The notes under the pieces are model-generated. The model searched no databases, was not told the origin of the DNA, and saw nothing but the letters and a program-made list of their open reading frames with translations. Shown one piece after another: positions 26,308 through 32,453 of a stretch of 32,453 bases of DNA. This DNA is from an uncultured Methanomicrobiales archaeon. GTDB taxonomy: Archaea; Halobacteriota; Methanomicrobia; Methanomicrobiales; Methanospirillaceae. The position numbers and the translations under genes are program-made. Position 1 is the stretch's first letter. Each line of letters opens with the position of its first letter. Location of the stretch: assembly GCA_903926075.1 (NCBI GenBank), contig CAIYHQ010000132.1, forward strand, positions 1 to 32,453, read 5' to 3'.

Positions 26308-26745
26308 CGATGGCTATTGGAATATGAATCGCCATTGGGGACTTCGAACCAGGAAATAATCCAAAAATAGTTGACAGAGAGTGGTCATGACGAAAGTCCA
26401 AAGTGTACGCCAAAGGAAACAATTTATTTTTTTTACTGCCGTTTAAGTGAGTCATAACGAAATTTTGGACTAGCAGTCGGTGTTACACCTTACCTTAACC
26501 GATAACAAATGGAAATTGATCTTTATTTGACTGGTTCGTTGATCTTCTCAGGGCTGGTGACCATATAGAGGTATCAACAAGAACTTTCCTCAATGTGATC
26601 GGTATTTCGTATAATCGTAGTCTGGATAATAATCCACATCTCCAAAGAGTATAATAACCTGAATTTGTTTCTTTTGTGTATATATTCCTCAAGTGCTTCT
26701 GTTTCAGAACACATTCAATCAAGATCACCGAAAAAGGCATCTTTG
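26308..26745. other. Gene-poor stretch with a PIN-domain scrap
   Basis: 438 bp without an intact gene. The only recognisable coding trace is the VapC-like fragment at 26495-26590, described separately. A short pair AGTCCAAA (26395-26402) and TTTGGACT (26464-26471) could be an inverted repeat but is too short to interpret. Confidence 0.4.
26495..26590 (-). pseudogene. VapC/PIN-domain N-terminal fragment
   Basis: On the minus strand the sequence reads (M)RKVLVDTSIWSPALRRSTNQ, then SNKDQFPFVIG and a TAA. VLVDTSIWSxALRR is the first strand and first catalytic Asp of PIN-domain toxins. The remaining roughly 100 residues, including the other acidic residues, are absent, and no VapB antitoxin was recognised beside it. 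A dead toxin remnant. Confidence 0.55.
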
Positions 26746-27255
26746 TCAACTGGGATAGTGTAGAGGGGTGAAAGGAAACTTTGCATAAGAAAGGACCCAG
26801 TGCCATACCGGCATTACTTCAATAACATAATCACCTGAATCAATTTTATCAAACTGGCGTAAAGTAAGAATAAGTCCGTTTTTACAATTACATACTCTCA
26901 TTGCCTCAATAATCCCCGAAATTTCCCGTTCACGATTTTCGTTCATTAGTTCCAAAGAGACCTGAATTGCACCTGTAATCTCTCCTCTCTCGCTAATAAG
27001 GAAATCGCATTCTCCTTTCCCTTTCAACCAATAGACAGTATATCTCCTGCGTATAAGTTCCAACCATACAACCTGCTCCAGCAGAAGTCCGGCATCATTT
27101 GAAAAACGAAAACTTACTGCATTTCGCATCCCGCAGTCAACTCCATAATATTTTCTACTGAAGGAGTGCTGCTTTCGCAGTGAACTATCAAAGCGATAGC
27201 ACTCATGAAAGAGAAAGGACTCTTCCAGATAATCTACCCATGCTCTTATGGTCAT
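26746..27255 (-). pseudogene. DUF4143 ATPase remnant, N-terminal two-thirds missing
   Basis: 169 codons homologous to the C-terminal half of the ATPase at 25.3 kb: YLEESFLFHECYRFDSSLRKQ, VDCGMRNAVSFRFSNDAGLLLEQVVWLELI, KGECDFLISERGEITGAIQVSLE, IIEAMRVCNCKNGLILT. An ATG at 27255 opens the frame, but a stop codon lies about 12 bp upstream and the whole AAA domain is absent. The final 20 residues run past the normal end of the family. Together with its neighbour this shows two independent DUF4143 genes decaying side by side. Confidence 0.75.
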
Positions 27256-27302
27256 TGGGTTTTTCAGTTAACCTTTTTTATCTTCTGTTCTAAGAATCAA
27301 TT

Positions 27303-27515
27303 ATGCTATCTATAGATGGTTATATCGATTATAAACGTCGGGAATATTGTAATGATGTTAAATGCCCTATTCAACTGCTTTTAAATAAAGAAGAGGAAAA
27401 ATCTTCAAAATATGAAGAAATTCGGGCAATTTGTTCATCCAATTGTCTACATAGTACCCACGAATTTCACTTTTGGTTAATAGAGAAGGGGTACCTAATC
27501 ATCAGACATAATTGA
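27303..27515 (+). CDS. Small conserved 4-Cys protein
   Basis: 70 aa. Cysteines at C16, C21, C44 and C48 (C-x4-C ... C-x3-C), in REYCNDVKCPIQLLLNKEEE and EEIRAICSSNCLHSTHEFHFWLIEKGYLI. The tail HSTHEFHFWLIEKGYLI has the look of a winged or small alpha/beta end. From memory, similar short proteins occur in methanogens, but I could not check this. Four cysteines suggest a Zn or Fe-S site, unproven. The gene is 57 bp upstream of the LsrF-like gene, which has its own TATA box. Confidence 0.65.
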   Translation: MLSIDGYIDYKRREYCNDVKCPIQLLLNKEEEKSSKYEEIRAICSSNCLHSTHEFHFWLIEKGYLIIRHN

Positions 27516-27530
27516 AAATAATCACAACTT

Positions 27531-27538
27531 TTTATATA
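27531..27538 (+). promoter_or_regulatory. TATA box of the LsrF-like operon
   Basis: TTTATATA, a textbook archaeal box A, lies 34-41 bp before the ATG at 27572, which predicts a leader of roughly 10-15 nt. The best promoter match in the window. Confidence 0.6.
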
Positions 27539-27571
27539 ATAGTGTATCATTAATTCTCGAGAAGTGTCCCT

Positions 27572-28396
27572 ATGGTAAATGCATATCTTGATACTGGAAT
27601 TCAAAGCCGAATGAACCGGATAATCAATCCGAAAGATAATCGGGTAGTTATGTTTGCAATAGACCATCCCTATTTCCAGGGGCCGACAACGGGCTTGCGC
27701 AATATGAGTAAAACTATAAAAACACTACTTCCCTATTGCGATTGCCTGATGACGACTCGGGGTGCAGTGCGGAATAATATTGCGTTGGAGGATGTTGGAA
27801 AAAAACCCATCATGTTGCGTGTTACAGGGGGAAACAGCGTATTAAATGAGGAATTAAGTGATGAAAAACTTACAGTTACAATTAAAGAATCCATTAGGAT
27901 GGATGCGGCAGGTGTAGCGGTCAGTGTTTATATTGGATCTGTCAATCAACAACAAACTATTATAAATCTTACTGAAATGATTAACCAGGCCGAAGAATAT
28001 GGAATTCCGGTTTTGGCTGTTACAGCTGTTGGTAAAAACATGGCACGGGATTTGCGCTATTTAGCTCTTGCATCCCGTATTTGCCAGGATGCCGGCGCCC
28101 GGATTATTAAAACATATTATTGTGAGGATTTTTCTAAACTGGTTGACTATGTTTCTCCAACTCCTGTCGTAGTTGCAGGAGGTAAGTATACAAGTCCTCC
28201 TGATTCTCTTCAAATGGTTCACAACTCAATGGAAGCTGGTGCAGTTGGAGTTGATTTCGGACGAAATATTTTCCAGGATGACAATCCTGTAGGCATGATT
28301 AAATCAATTGGTTCAATTGTCCATGAAAATTATACTGTAAATGAAGCCTTGGAAATTTACAATGCATGTTTACCCGCTGCATCGAAGCTGGATTAA
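27572..28396 (+). CDS. LsrF-like class I aldolase / thiolase
   Basis: 274 aa, FBA/DeoC-type TIM barrel. Close match to LsrF features: GIQSRMNRIINPKDNR, AIDHPYFQGPTTGL at 29-42, TRGAVRNNI, LRVTGGNS, VYIGS, VGKNMARDLRYLALASRI, IIKTYY with the Schiff-base lysine K180, VVVAGGK and GVDFGRNIFQDDNP. In bacteria LsrF transfers an acetyl group from a phosphorylated dihydroxy-pentanedione to CoA in AI-2 breakdown. No lsrK/lsrR/lsrG genes are nearby, so the archaeal substrate is probably different. A Zn-dehydrogenase follows by 44 bp, pointing to a short catabolic or biosynthetic pathway. Confidence 0.85.
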   Translation: MVNAYLDTGIQSRMNRIINPKDNRVVMFAIDHPYFQGPTTGLRNMSKTIKTLLPYCDCLMTTRGAVRNNIALEDVGKKPIMLRVTGGNSVLNEELSDEKLTVTIKESIRMDAAGVAVSVYIGSVNQQQTIINLTEMINQAEEYGIPVLAVTAVGKNMARDLRYLALASRICQDAGARIIKTYYCEDFSKLVDYVSPTPVVVAGGKYTSPPDSLQMVHNSMEAGAVGVDFGRNIFQDDNPVGMIKSIGSIVHENYTVNEALEIYNACLPAASKLD

Positions 28397-28440
28397 TGTT
28401 TCATATTTTTTTTTAAATTTTCTCTCCCTGGTGAATAAAA

Positions 28441-29493
28441 ATGAAAGCTGCCATCTATTTTTCGAACAGTGACATTCGCACAGAAGATGTTGATGATTTA
28501 TCAGTAGGGCCCGGAGAAATCAAGGTCAAAATCATGGCATGCGGAGTATGTGGATCTGATGTCATGGAATGGTATCGATTGAAACGTGCCGGAAGACCTG
28601 GTGGTATTGGAGCTTTTGGACATGAATGCACAGGAATCATTACGGAAGTCGGTTCCAAAGTAGATCTAAAATGGAATGTGGGAGATCGGGTCGTGGTGAC
28701 CCATCATGTAGCATGTAACACGTGTAATGTATGTTTACGCGGGCACACTACCGCATGTGACACACTGCAAAAAACAAAATTTAAAAATGCGTTTGGAGCG
28801 TTTGCAGAATATGTTGTTTTGCCCGAAATCAACGTGGATCGGGGTATTTTACGTCTTCCCGAATCGGTTTCTTTTGAATTGGGAACCTTTATTGAACCCC
28901 TTGGAAGTGTTTTGCGGGGGAATCAATGGGCTCCGACCTCAGATGGTCGTTCAATCCTAATAATTGGGGCAGGTATTACCGGATTATTACATATTCAGGT
29001 AGCTCGGTTGAATGGTGCCGGTTATATTGCAGTTTCTGATATTAATCCCGATCGTTTGAAACTCGCCCAAAAATTTGGCGCTGATGCAATTATTTTGGCT
29101 ACTGAAGATGTTCCCAAAAAGTTTAAAGAATTAAACAATGGATTGGGCGCAGATACCGTCATTATGACTGCACCGATTTCCATTTGTGTGAAACAATCAC
29201 TTGAAGCAATTGGACAGGGAGGAACTATCTTATTTTTTGCCCCCACAAATCCTGAGATTCAATCTGAAATTAATCTTTGGGATTTATGGCAAAAAGAGAT
29301 TACTATTACCCATTCATATGGTGCTGATTTCCATAATCTTTCAACGGCCTTAAAATGGATTCAATATAACAGAATTAATGTGACAGATATGATAACTCAT
29401 GTTTTTCCATTAGAAGAAACGGTTGAAGGTTTTTTATTAACTGCCCAACCACGTGAGGGCAGCTTAAAAGTTATCATCCATCCACAAGAATAA
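28441..29493 (+). CDS. Zinc-dependent alcohol/polyol dehydrogenase (MDR)
   Basis: 350 aa, medium-chain dehydrogenase. Catalytic zinc ligands: C37 (GVCGSD), H61-E62 (GHECTG) and E152 (IEPLGSVLRG). Structural zinc: C92, C95, C98, C106. The NAD(P) Rossmann turn is GAGITG at 176-181, with D198 or nearby acidic residue in VSDINPDRL suggesting NAD preference. Closest family resemblance is to the threonine/sorbitol dehydrogenase group. Ribosome site is not distinct; a 44-bp gap separates it from the LsrF-like gene, so both are probably one transcript. It may oxidise the alcohol that the aldolase cleaves. Confidence 0.85.
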   Translation: MKAAIYFSNSDIRTEDVDDLSVGPGEIKVKIMACGVCGSDVMEWYRLKRAGRPGGIGAFGHECTGIITEVGSKVDLKWNVGDRVVVTHHVACNTCNVCLRGHTTACDTLQKTKFKNAFGAFAEYVVLPEINVDRGILRLPESVSFELGTFIEPLGSVLRGNQWAPTSDGRSILIIGAGITGLLHIQVARLNGAGYIAVSDINPDRLKLAQKFGADAIILATEDVPKKFKELNNGLGADTVIMTAPISICVKQSLEAIGQGGTILFFAPTNPEIQSEINLWDLWQKEITITHSYGADFHNLSTALKWIQYNRINVTDMITHVFPLEETVEGFLLTAQPREGSLKVIIHPQE

Positions 29494-29692
29494 CTTTTTT
29501 TGTACCTATTCATTTGTTTCTTGATAATTTTTATTTTTAGATTTGCACACTTATTTCTATCACAAATCTTTCGACCGGCTTCGAAGTTACCTAGGCATAT
29601 ACGACCTCTCTTTCTCTGTATGTCAATACATTACCACCGTTTTCTTTTTTACAACCCCGAGGTCGTAATCGGTGTATTGCGGTCAGATATTT
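29494..29692. other. Intergenic, nothing recognised
   Basis: T-rich stretch after the dehydrogenase stop (TTTTTTTG at 29494-29501) that may terminate transcription. An open plus frame here has no recognisable protein features. The conserved repeat copy A begins at 29693. Confidence 0.4.
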
Positions 29693-29803
29693 GGAGAAGA
29701 TCTAAGTATCGAAGCAAGTGCTGAGGGTGGGGTGAGATGCTAAAAGAAGAGTGAGTTTTTAGGGGTAATCACTCGATAGTTACTTGAAGCCCTTTTGAGC
29801 TGC
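29693..29803. repeat. HTH-tail/spacer/histone-end module, copy A
   Basis: Homologous to copies B (30869-30997) and C (32228-32312). It contains, on the plus strand, a decayed HTH tail: LEKI-stop-VSKQVLR against EKIGVSRQAVR of copy B, then a deletion and GAGATGCTAAAAG. The spacer follows, then the last codons of the intact histone gene on the minus strand. A 6-bp inverted repeat GAGTGA (29749-29754)/TCACTC (29769-29774) with a 14-nt loop may form a bidirectional terminator. Confidence 0.75.
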
Positions 29804-29992
29804 CATGTCAATATCTTCTTCCTTGATAGTCTTCCTTCCGGCATGAATAGCTAGTTTATTTGCTTCTTTCGCAAGTTGGCCTATGTATTCCTCTGCTTTC
29901 TCTACAAGCACTTTGGTTGCATCGCTTCCCACACGCTCGGCTCCGTTTGCCTTTGCGATTCTAATTACTGCTGCACTTGGTAAGTCTGCCAT
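29780..29992 (-). CDS. Archaeal histone (HMf/HMt family)
   Basis: 70 aa histone fold: LPSAAVIRIAKANGAERVGSDA (helix 1 and loop), TKVLVEKAEEYIGQLAKEANKLAIHAGRKT (long helix 2) and IKEEDIDMAAQKGFK (helix 3). Sequence of 65-70 residues with no tail is typical of euryarchaeal histones that dimerise and wrap DNA. The R-x-G-S-D loop and the H-A-G-R-K-T pairing residues are present. It is a chromatin protein with no operon partner visible. Stop lies inside repeat copy A. Confidence 0.93.
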   Translation of the reverse strand: MADLPSAAVIRIAKANGAERVGSDATKVLVEKAEEYIGQLAKEANKLAIHAGRKTIKEEDIDMAAQKGFK

Positions 29993-30092
29993 AATTTTTG
30001 CCTATTACAAGATATCTTTTAGAACAGATAAGATTGTCGGCTTGATTTTTTTTATTTGCCGAATTTTCGTGTATGGTTTCATGCACTTTCAA

Positions 30093-30221
30093 TTAGTATT
30101 GAGAAGGAGCGTTATTTGCTGATTGAAATTCGGAGGCAGATGAGAATAGGTTTCTAATATCTTCAAGTGTGGATATTGCATTATTGATATGAAGTAGATA
30201 CACTTGGTCTGATCGTTTCAT
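30093..30221 (-). pseudogene. HepT-like (HEPN/DUF86) gene, truncated to 42 codons
   Basis: Minus-strand ATG at 30221 overlaps the TGA of the nucleotidyltransferase in an ATGA. It reads MKRSDQVYLLHINNAISTLED, matching the opening of DUF86/HepT proteins, then IRNLFSSASEFQSANNAPSQY and TAA at 30093. Normal HepT is about 110-115 aa and its catalytic R-x4-6-H motif lies in the missing part. The antitoxin-like partner is intact. A genuine overlap plus a recognisable start makes this a solid call. Confidence 0.7.
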
Positions 30222-30517
30222 CCAAAGATCACGACCTGTTCACTCTGTATGATCTCCTGAAGGTAGGTACTAATTGCCTGGTTGGTTAGAAGATCTACCT
30301 TAATCTGAAGATGTACTTTCAATTCTTCTTCAATCTGAACAAGTTTCATAAGCGAAAGGGGCTTATCAAACCATACAATAATATCAAGGTCGCTAACCTG
30401 AGTTGCATCCCCCCGTGCCCGTGAACCAAAAATGGCGATCTTTTTCACTCCATATGGACGAAGCAGATCTATTATCTCTCCTTTTTGGTAATCTGTAACT
30501 TCCAGTTTTTCTTCCAT
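30218..30517 (-). CDS. mntA: MntA-type minimal nucleotidyltransferase (antitoxin)
   Basis: 99 aa MNT. Catalytic motif GSRARGD at 31-37, D43 and D45 in SDLDIIVWF, and third Asp D75 in QIKVDLL. In HEPN-MNT toxin-antitoxin pairs MntA adenylylates HepT and blocks its RNase activity. Here HepT (overlapping by 4 bp) is cut to 42 codons, so MntA may be an orphan, kept by chance or with another HEPN protein such as the one at 31.6 kb. Confidence 0.85.
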   Translation of the reverse strand: MEEKLEVTDYQKGEIIDLLRPYGVKKIAIFGSRARGDATQVSDLDIIVWFDKPLSLMKLVQIEEELKVHLQIKVDLLTNQAISTYLQEIIQSEQVVIFG

Positions 30518-30761
30518 CTCTTCACCCCAATGTCAGTTGCCCGTCTGATCCATGTTCTTCAACACACCTTAGTTTTCTGATCTCAGTTCAGGAAGGTGAT
30601 AAGACTATTGTATTCAAATGCTTTACTTGGTCATTCCTTCCGTTCATATATAACATAGATACGGTAGGCGAGAGAACGAGCCCGATATCCCCATTTGTCC
30701 AACAAGTTTTCCTAGGAATTCAGTATCTCGTTGTTATCAGTGTTTATCTAATGCCTGAAAT
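30518..30761. other. Intergenic, nothing recognised
   Basis: Upstream of mntA and before the HTH ORF. The base composition is closer to coding DNA than to a spacer, but no frame gives a recognisable protein on either strand. Confidence 0.35.
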
Positions 30762-30845
30762 ATGTTGTTGGGTCTCTTCCCAGACTGGAAGTGTGTATCT
30801 GTATCGGGACCCTTGTCATCTGGTGAGGTTCATTCGCTATCTCAT

Positions 30846-30947
30846 ATGTTGAGCCTTGCTGAGGTAGCGGAGAAGATCGGGGTGTCGAGGCAAGCGGTCA
30901 GGGCGTCTGTAATGTGGATGAGGAGGGAGATGCTAAAAGGAGGGTAA
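30846..30947 (+). CDS. Small helix-turn-helix ORF, copy B
   Basis: 33 codons from ATG 30846 (LSLAEVAEKIGVSRQAVRA, then SVMWMRREMLKGG), TAA at 30945-30947. The frame stays open upstream to 30762. LAEVAEKIGVSRQAVRA is a clear helix-turn-helix recognition pair. On its own it is very short for a DNA-binding protein and may be the C-terminus of a longer decayed regulator or a stand-alone micro-protein. Decayed relatives with the same ending occur in repeat copies A and C. Confidence 0.45.
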   Translation: MLSLAEVAEKIGVSRQAVRASVMWMRREMLKGG

Positions 30948-30997
30948 TTTATTGGGAGTATTCACTCGACGGTTATTTGAAGTTCTTTTGAACCTGG
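30869..30997. repeat. HTH-tail/spacer/histone-end module, copy B
   Basis: Contains the intact HTH end on the plus strand, the spacer GGGTAATTTATTGGG, and on the minus strand the remnant of a histone 3' end reading VQKNFK-stop (against AAQKGFK-stop in the true histone). Similarity to copy A is high from CAAAAG to CATCTC on the minus strand. The rest of the histone gene is absent. Confidence 0.7.
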
Positions 30998-31001
30998 CTC
31001 T

Positions 31002-31274
31002 CTGAAGTAGTATAATTGAATAAAAATGCTTCTTTGGGCGTGTAGTGGCAAATTCTACTGAAGATAATTATATTCTCTACCTTCATTCTCTTGATATAAT
31101 ACACAGGAAGATGAATAATAGGTCGGCCATTCCCAACCTGATTTACGATGTATATTATAAAAACTCTTTCAAATGACCTTAATGAAATAAAAGAGTAAAT
31201 CACTCCCCTTTCGCAATGTGTCTGTGCTTTGGTTGACGTCTTATCTCTGAAAGAAGGAAAGTGTCATAGAGATA
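31002..31274. other. Intergenic, nothing recognised
   Basis: 273 bp between module copy B and the nucleotidyltransferase stop at 31275. A 76-codon minus frame covers it, but only its final residues (VQKNFK, repeat-derived) resemble anything. Confidence 0.4.
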
Positions 31275-31601
31275 TTATGGAAGAACAACTCCTTTTCTTA
31301 GTGTCCCGGCAATCAAGGATTTTTTATCCTGATATTCCTCAATTGTTAAGGTTATTACATCGAGAGGTATTTTAAATTTTTTTACTGTATGCATCTCTGC
31401 ATCTTTTGTAAGTAAAGCCCTATCAAAGATATCCCTGTTTACAAAATCATCGGAGATTATTGCGATATCGATATCACTGCCAGGTGTTATAGTGCCAGTA
31501 CTCGATGAACCAAACAGAATAAGGTTATTGATTTGAATTCCGTTATTCCGGATTTCGGCACTAAAAAAATTTACAGCTTCGAGGACTTTTGAATCAACCA
31601 T
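31275..31601 (-). CDS. MNT nucleotidyltransferase of a HEPN-MNT pair
   Basis: 108 aa. Nucleotidyltransferase motif GSSSTG at 31-36, D43 and D45 in GSDIDIAIIS, third Asp D81 in KIPLDVITLTIEEY. AAGGAG about 9 bp before the ATG at 31601. It follows the HEPN gene by 17 bp on the same strand. In these modules the HEPN protein is a ribonuclease and the MNT protein neutralises it. The gene order is HEPN first, unlike the MntA-first order at 30.2 kb. Confidence 0.85.
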   Translation of the reverse strand: MVDSKVLEAVNFFSAEIRNNGIQINNLILFGSSSTGTITPGSDIDIAIISDDFVNRDIFDRALLTKDAEMHTVKKFKIPLDVITLTIEEYQDKKSLIAGTLRKGVVLP

Positions 31602-31618
31602 GCGAGAATCTCCTTAGT

Positions 31619-31960
31619 TTAGGATAAAATTTTTTCGGTCTTTGTTTTGCTATATTGTTCAATAACCTTTTCAATGTTATTGGGATAACGTCCAGTCACT
31701 CCGATACGATTGATGACAAACAGTGAGTCCAAATAGGACTGAGGCGGTTCCAGTTCTACAAGTTCAACCAGATAAATAAGGCTGTGAGTTTTTTCCGGAT
31801 TTTCATTGTATTTCTCTATGTATAATGCTTTCAAGGCTTTTTCCAAAGATAGATGACAAAAAAATATCGCAGGTGGATATCTTCCTACCGAAACGAGAGA
31901 TTCGGCTGTACCAAGATCATATTGCGCCTGTCGGAACCATTCAACGGATTCGGGGGTCAA
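31619..31960 (-). CDS. HEPN-domain protein of a HEPN-MNT pair
   Basis: 113 aa. HEPN features: WFRQAQYDLGTAESLVSVGRYPPAIFF, HLSLEKALKALYIEK, KTHSLIYLVELVEL, ending with GRYPNNIEKVIEQYSKT. This matches the HEPN subgroup with WxxxAxxDLxxA and SLEKALKA. H36 and H59 are candidates for the catalytic histidine, but a clean R-x4-6-H is not certain. Paired with the MNT gene at 31275-31601. Probably an RNase-type toxin or a HEPN with lost activity. Confidence 0.8.
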   Translation of the reverse strand: MTPESVEWFRQAQYDLGTAESLVSVGRYPPAIFFCHLSLEKALKALYIEKYNENPEKTHSLIYLVELVELEPPQSYLDSLFVINRIGVTGRYPNNIEKVIEQYSKTKTEKILS

Positions 31961-32227
31961 TGAATACCTCTAATAATTATCTATCTTTTTCGTATGTGTT
32001 CAGATGATTATATTGTTTTATCTTACATTATCCTCAATATCCACAATATCTTTTTGTCAAACAATACAACTTACTCATATACCTGTGTATTAATCTGTCT
32101 GCCAGTTACTTCAATTTGCCTTATTACCCTCTTTTTGATCAGGTCGAATTGTACATCCGAAATTTTATTAGTCTGATTAGTAATTTGAGTGAATTGCGTA
32201 ACAATACGTCATTTCTGATTAATTGGG
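31961..32227. other. Intergenic, nothing recognised
   Basis: AT-rich 267 bp upstream of the HEPN gene. Likely carries its promoter, but I cannot place a convincing TATA box. No recognisable gene. Confidence 0.35.
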
Positions 32228-32312
32228 AGAATCGGTTATTCGGATGAGAAGAGATAGGGAGTTGTCAAAAAAGGGGTGAGTTATTGGGGATAATAACCCA
32301 ATGGTTATTTAA
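32228..32312. repeat. HTH-tail/spacer module, copy C
   Basis: On the plus strand it reads GESVIRMRRDRELSKKG-stop, matching the tail SVMWMRREMLKGG-stop of copy B, then a spacer matching A and B (GAGTTATTGGGG, GGTTATTT). The perfect hairpin AATAACC-CAAT-GGTTATT (32292-32309; 7-bp stem, 4-nt loop) lies at its end and just beyond the stop of the right-edge gene, so it may be a convergent terminator. No histone end is visible. Confidence 0.65.
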
Positions 32313-32336
32313 CCTGAATTACGGAGATGAGGTACA

Positions 32337-32453
32337 CTACGCCTTTATTAACCTGGAGCCGGCAAAAAGCTCACCCATACCAAGCGCTACCACTTGTTTT
32401 TTTAGATCATTGGTCACATTGACATAGAACAGTTCAATCTCTTTACCCAGGTC
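32337..32453 (-). CDS. C-terminal end of a gene entering from the right edge
   Basis: 38 codons and a TAG on the minus strand: DLGKEIELFYVNVTNDLKKQ then VVALGMGELFAGSRLIKA. The frame is open to the window edge, so the start is outside. It reads as coding (balanced composition, no stops) but is too short to name. It may be the end of a large enzyme. The hairpin in module copy C follows its stop. Confidence 0.6.
   Translation of the reverse strand, partial: DLGKEIELFYVNVTNDLKKQVVALGMGELFAGSRLIKA

Noticed and set aside
26395-26471. AGTCCAAA/TTTGGACT inverted repeat as a MITE
   Set aside because: Only 8 bp with a 61-bp gap; expected by chance in a window of this size and no target duplication is visible.
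26495-26806. Complete 103-codon minus-strand gene
   Set aside because: Only the last third looks like protein (PIN start); the rest has no family features and overlaps the DUF4143 remnant.
29500-29724. 74-codon plus-strand ORF after the dehydrogenase
   Set aside because: No ribosome site or family features; it runs out of frame through the decayed HTH tail of repeat copy A.
30973-31203. 76-codon minus ORF as a real gene
   Set aside because: Only its last residues (VQKNFK) are meaningful, and they come from the repeated histone 3' end.

Overview
The window looks like chromosomal DNA of a methanogenic euryarchaeon, probably Methanomicrobiales-like. The reasons are an archaeal histone gene, TATA-type promoter sequences close to start codons, ribosome sites of the AGGAGG type, and small zinc-ribbon and 4-Cys proteins typical of methanogens. 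This assignment is inference. No rRNA, tRNA or CRISPR array was recognised. DNA is AT-rich overall, most strongly at 3.2-4.9 kb.

Layout. (1) 1-2.0 kb, minus strand: two secreted proteins in tandem, a seven-repeat beta-propeller protein and a Thr/Pro-repeat protein running off the left edge. (2) 2.1-4.9 kb: a wrecked IS110-type transposase beside an AT-rich multi-spanning membrane protein that may be a GT-C glycosyltransferase. (3) 5.2-8.3 kb: WHy-domain lipoprotein, methyltransferase, DUF6325-SHOCT pair, double-META-domain lipoprotein. (4) 8.4-21.2 kb: the best-preserved block, with DUF389, a hypothetical membrane protein, a cytoplasmic sulfatase with its radical-SAM maturase, two DUF2252 paralogues, an AI-2E-type exporter, a K+ channel with an S4-like segment, a DUF475/TerC protein and an HdeD/DUF308-like protein. 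I read this as an envelope/stress-related accessory module of largely uncharacterised families, whose joint function is unknown. (5) 21.3-27.3 kb: a graveyard, holding a frameshifted zinc-ribbon/TM2 protein, an AAA-ATPase/nuclease pseudogene split by an 803-bp internally deleted IS with a visible target duplication, two truncated AAA_14/DUF4143 ATPases and a PIN-domain scrap. (6) 27.3-29.5 kb: a conserved 4-Cys small protein, then an LsrF-like class I aldolase/thiolase with a zinc alcohol dehydrogenase, apparently one operon. (7) 29.7-32.45 kb: histone, a MntA gene overlapping a truncated HepT, a small HTH ORF, an intact HEPN-MNT pair, and a partial gene at the right edge.

The most unusual structure is a short module repeated three times (about 29.69, 30.87 and 32.23 kb). 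It carries the 3' end of a small HTH ORF, a convergent intergenic spacer and, in two copies, the 3' end of a histone gene. Copy A keeps the histone and has lost the HTH; copy B keeps the HTH and only the last codons of a histone-like frame; copy C keeps only the HTH tail and spacer. The other notable lead is the sulfatase-maturase-DUF2252-DUF6325-SHOCT-HdeD gene set, whose joint conservation should be tested.
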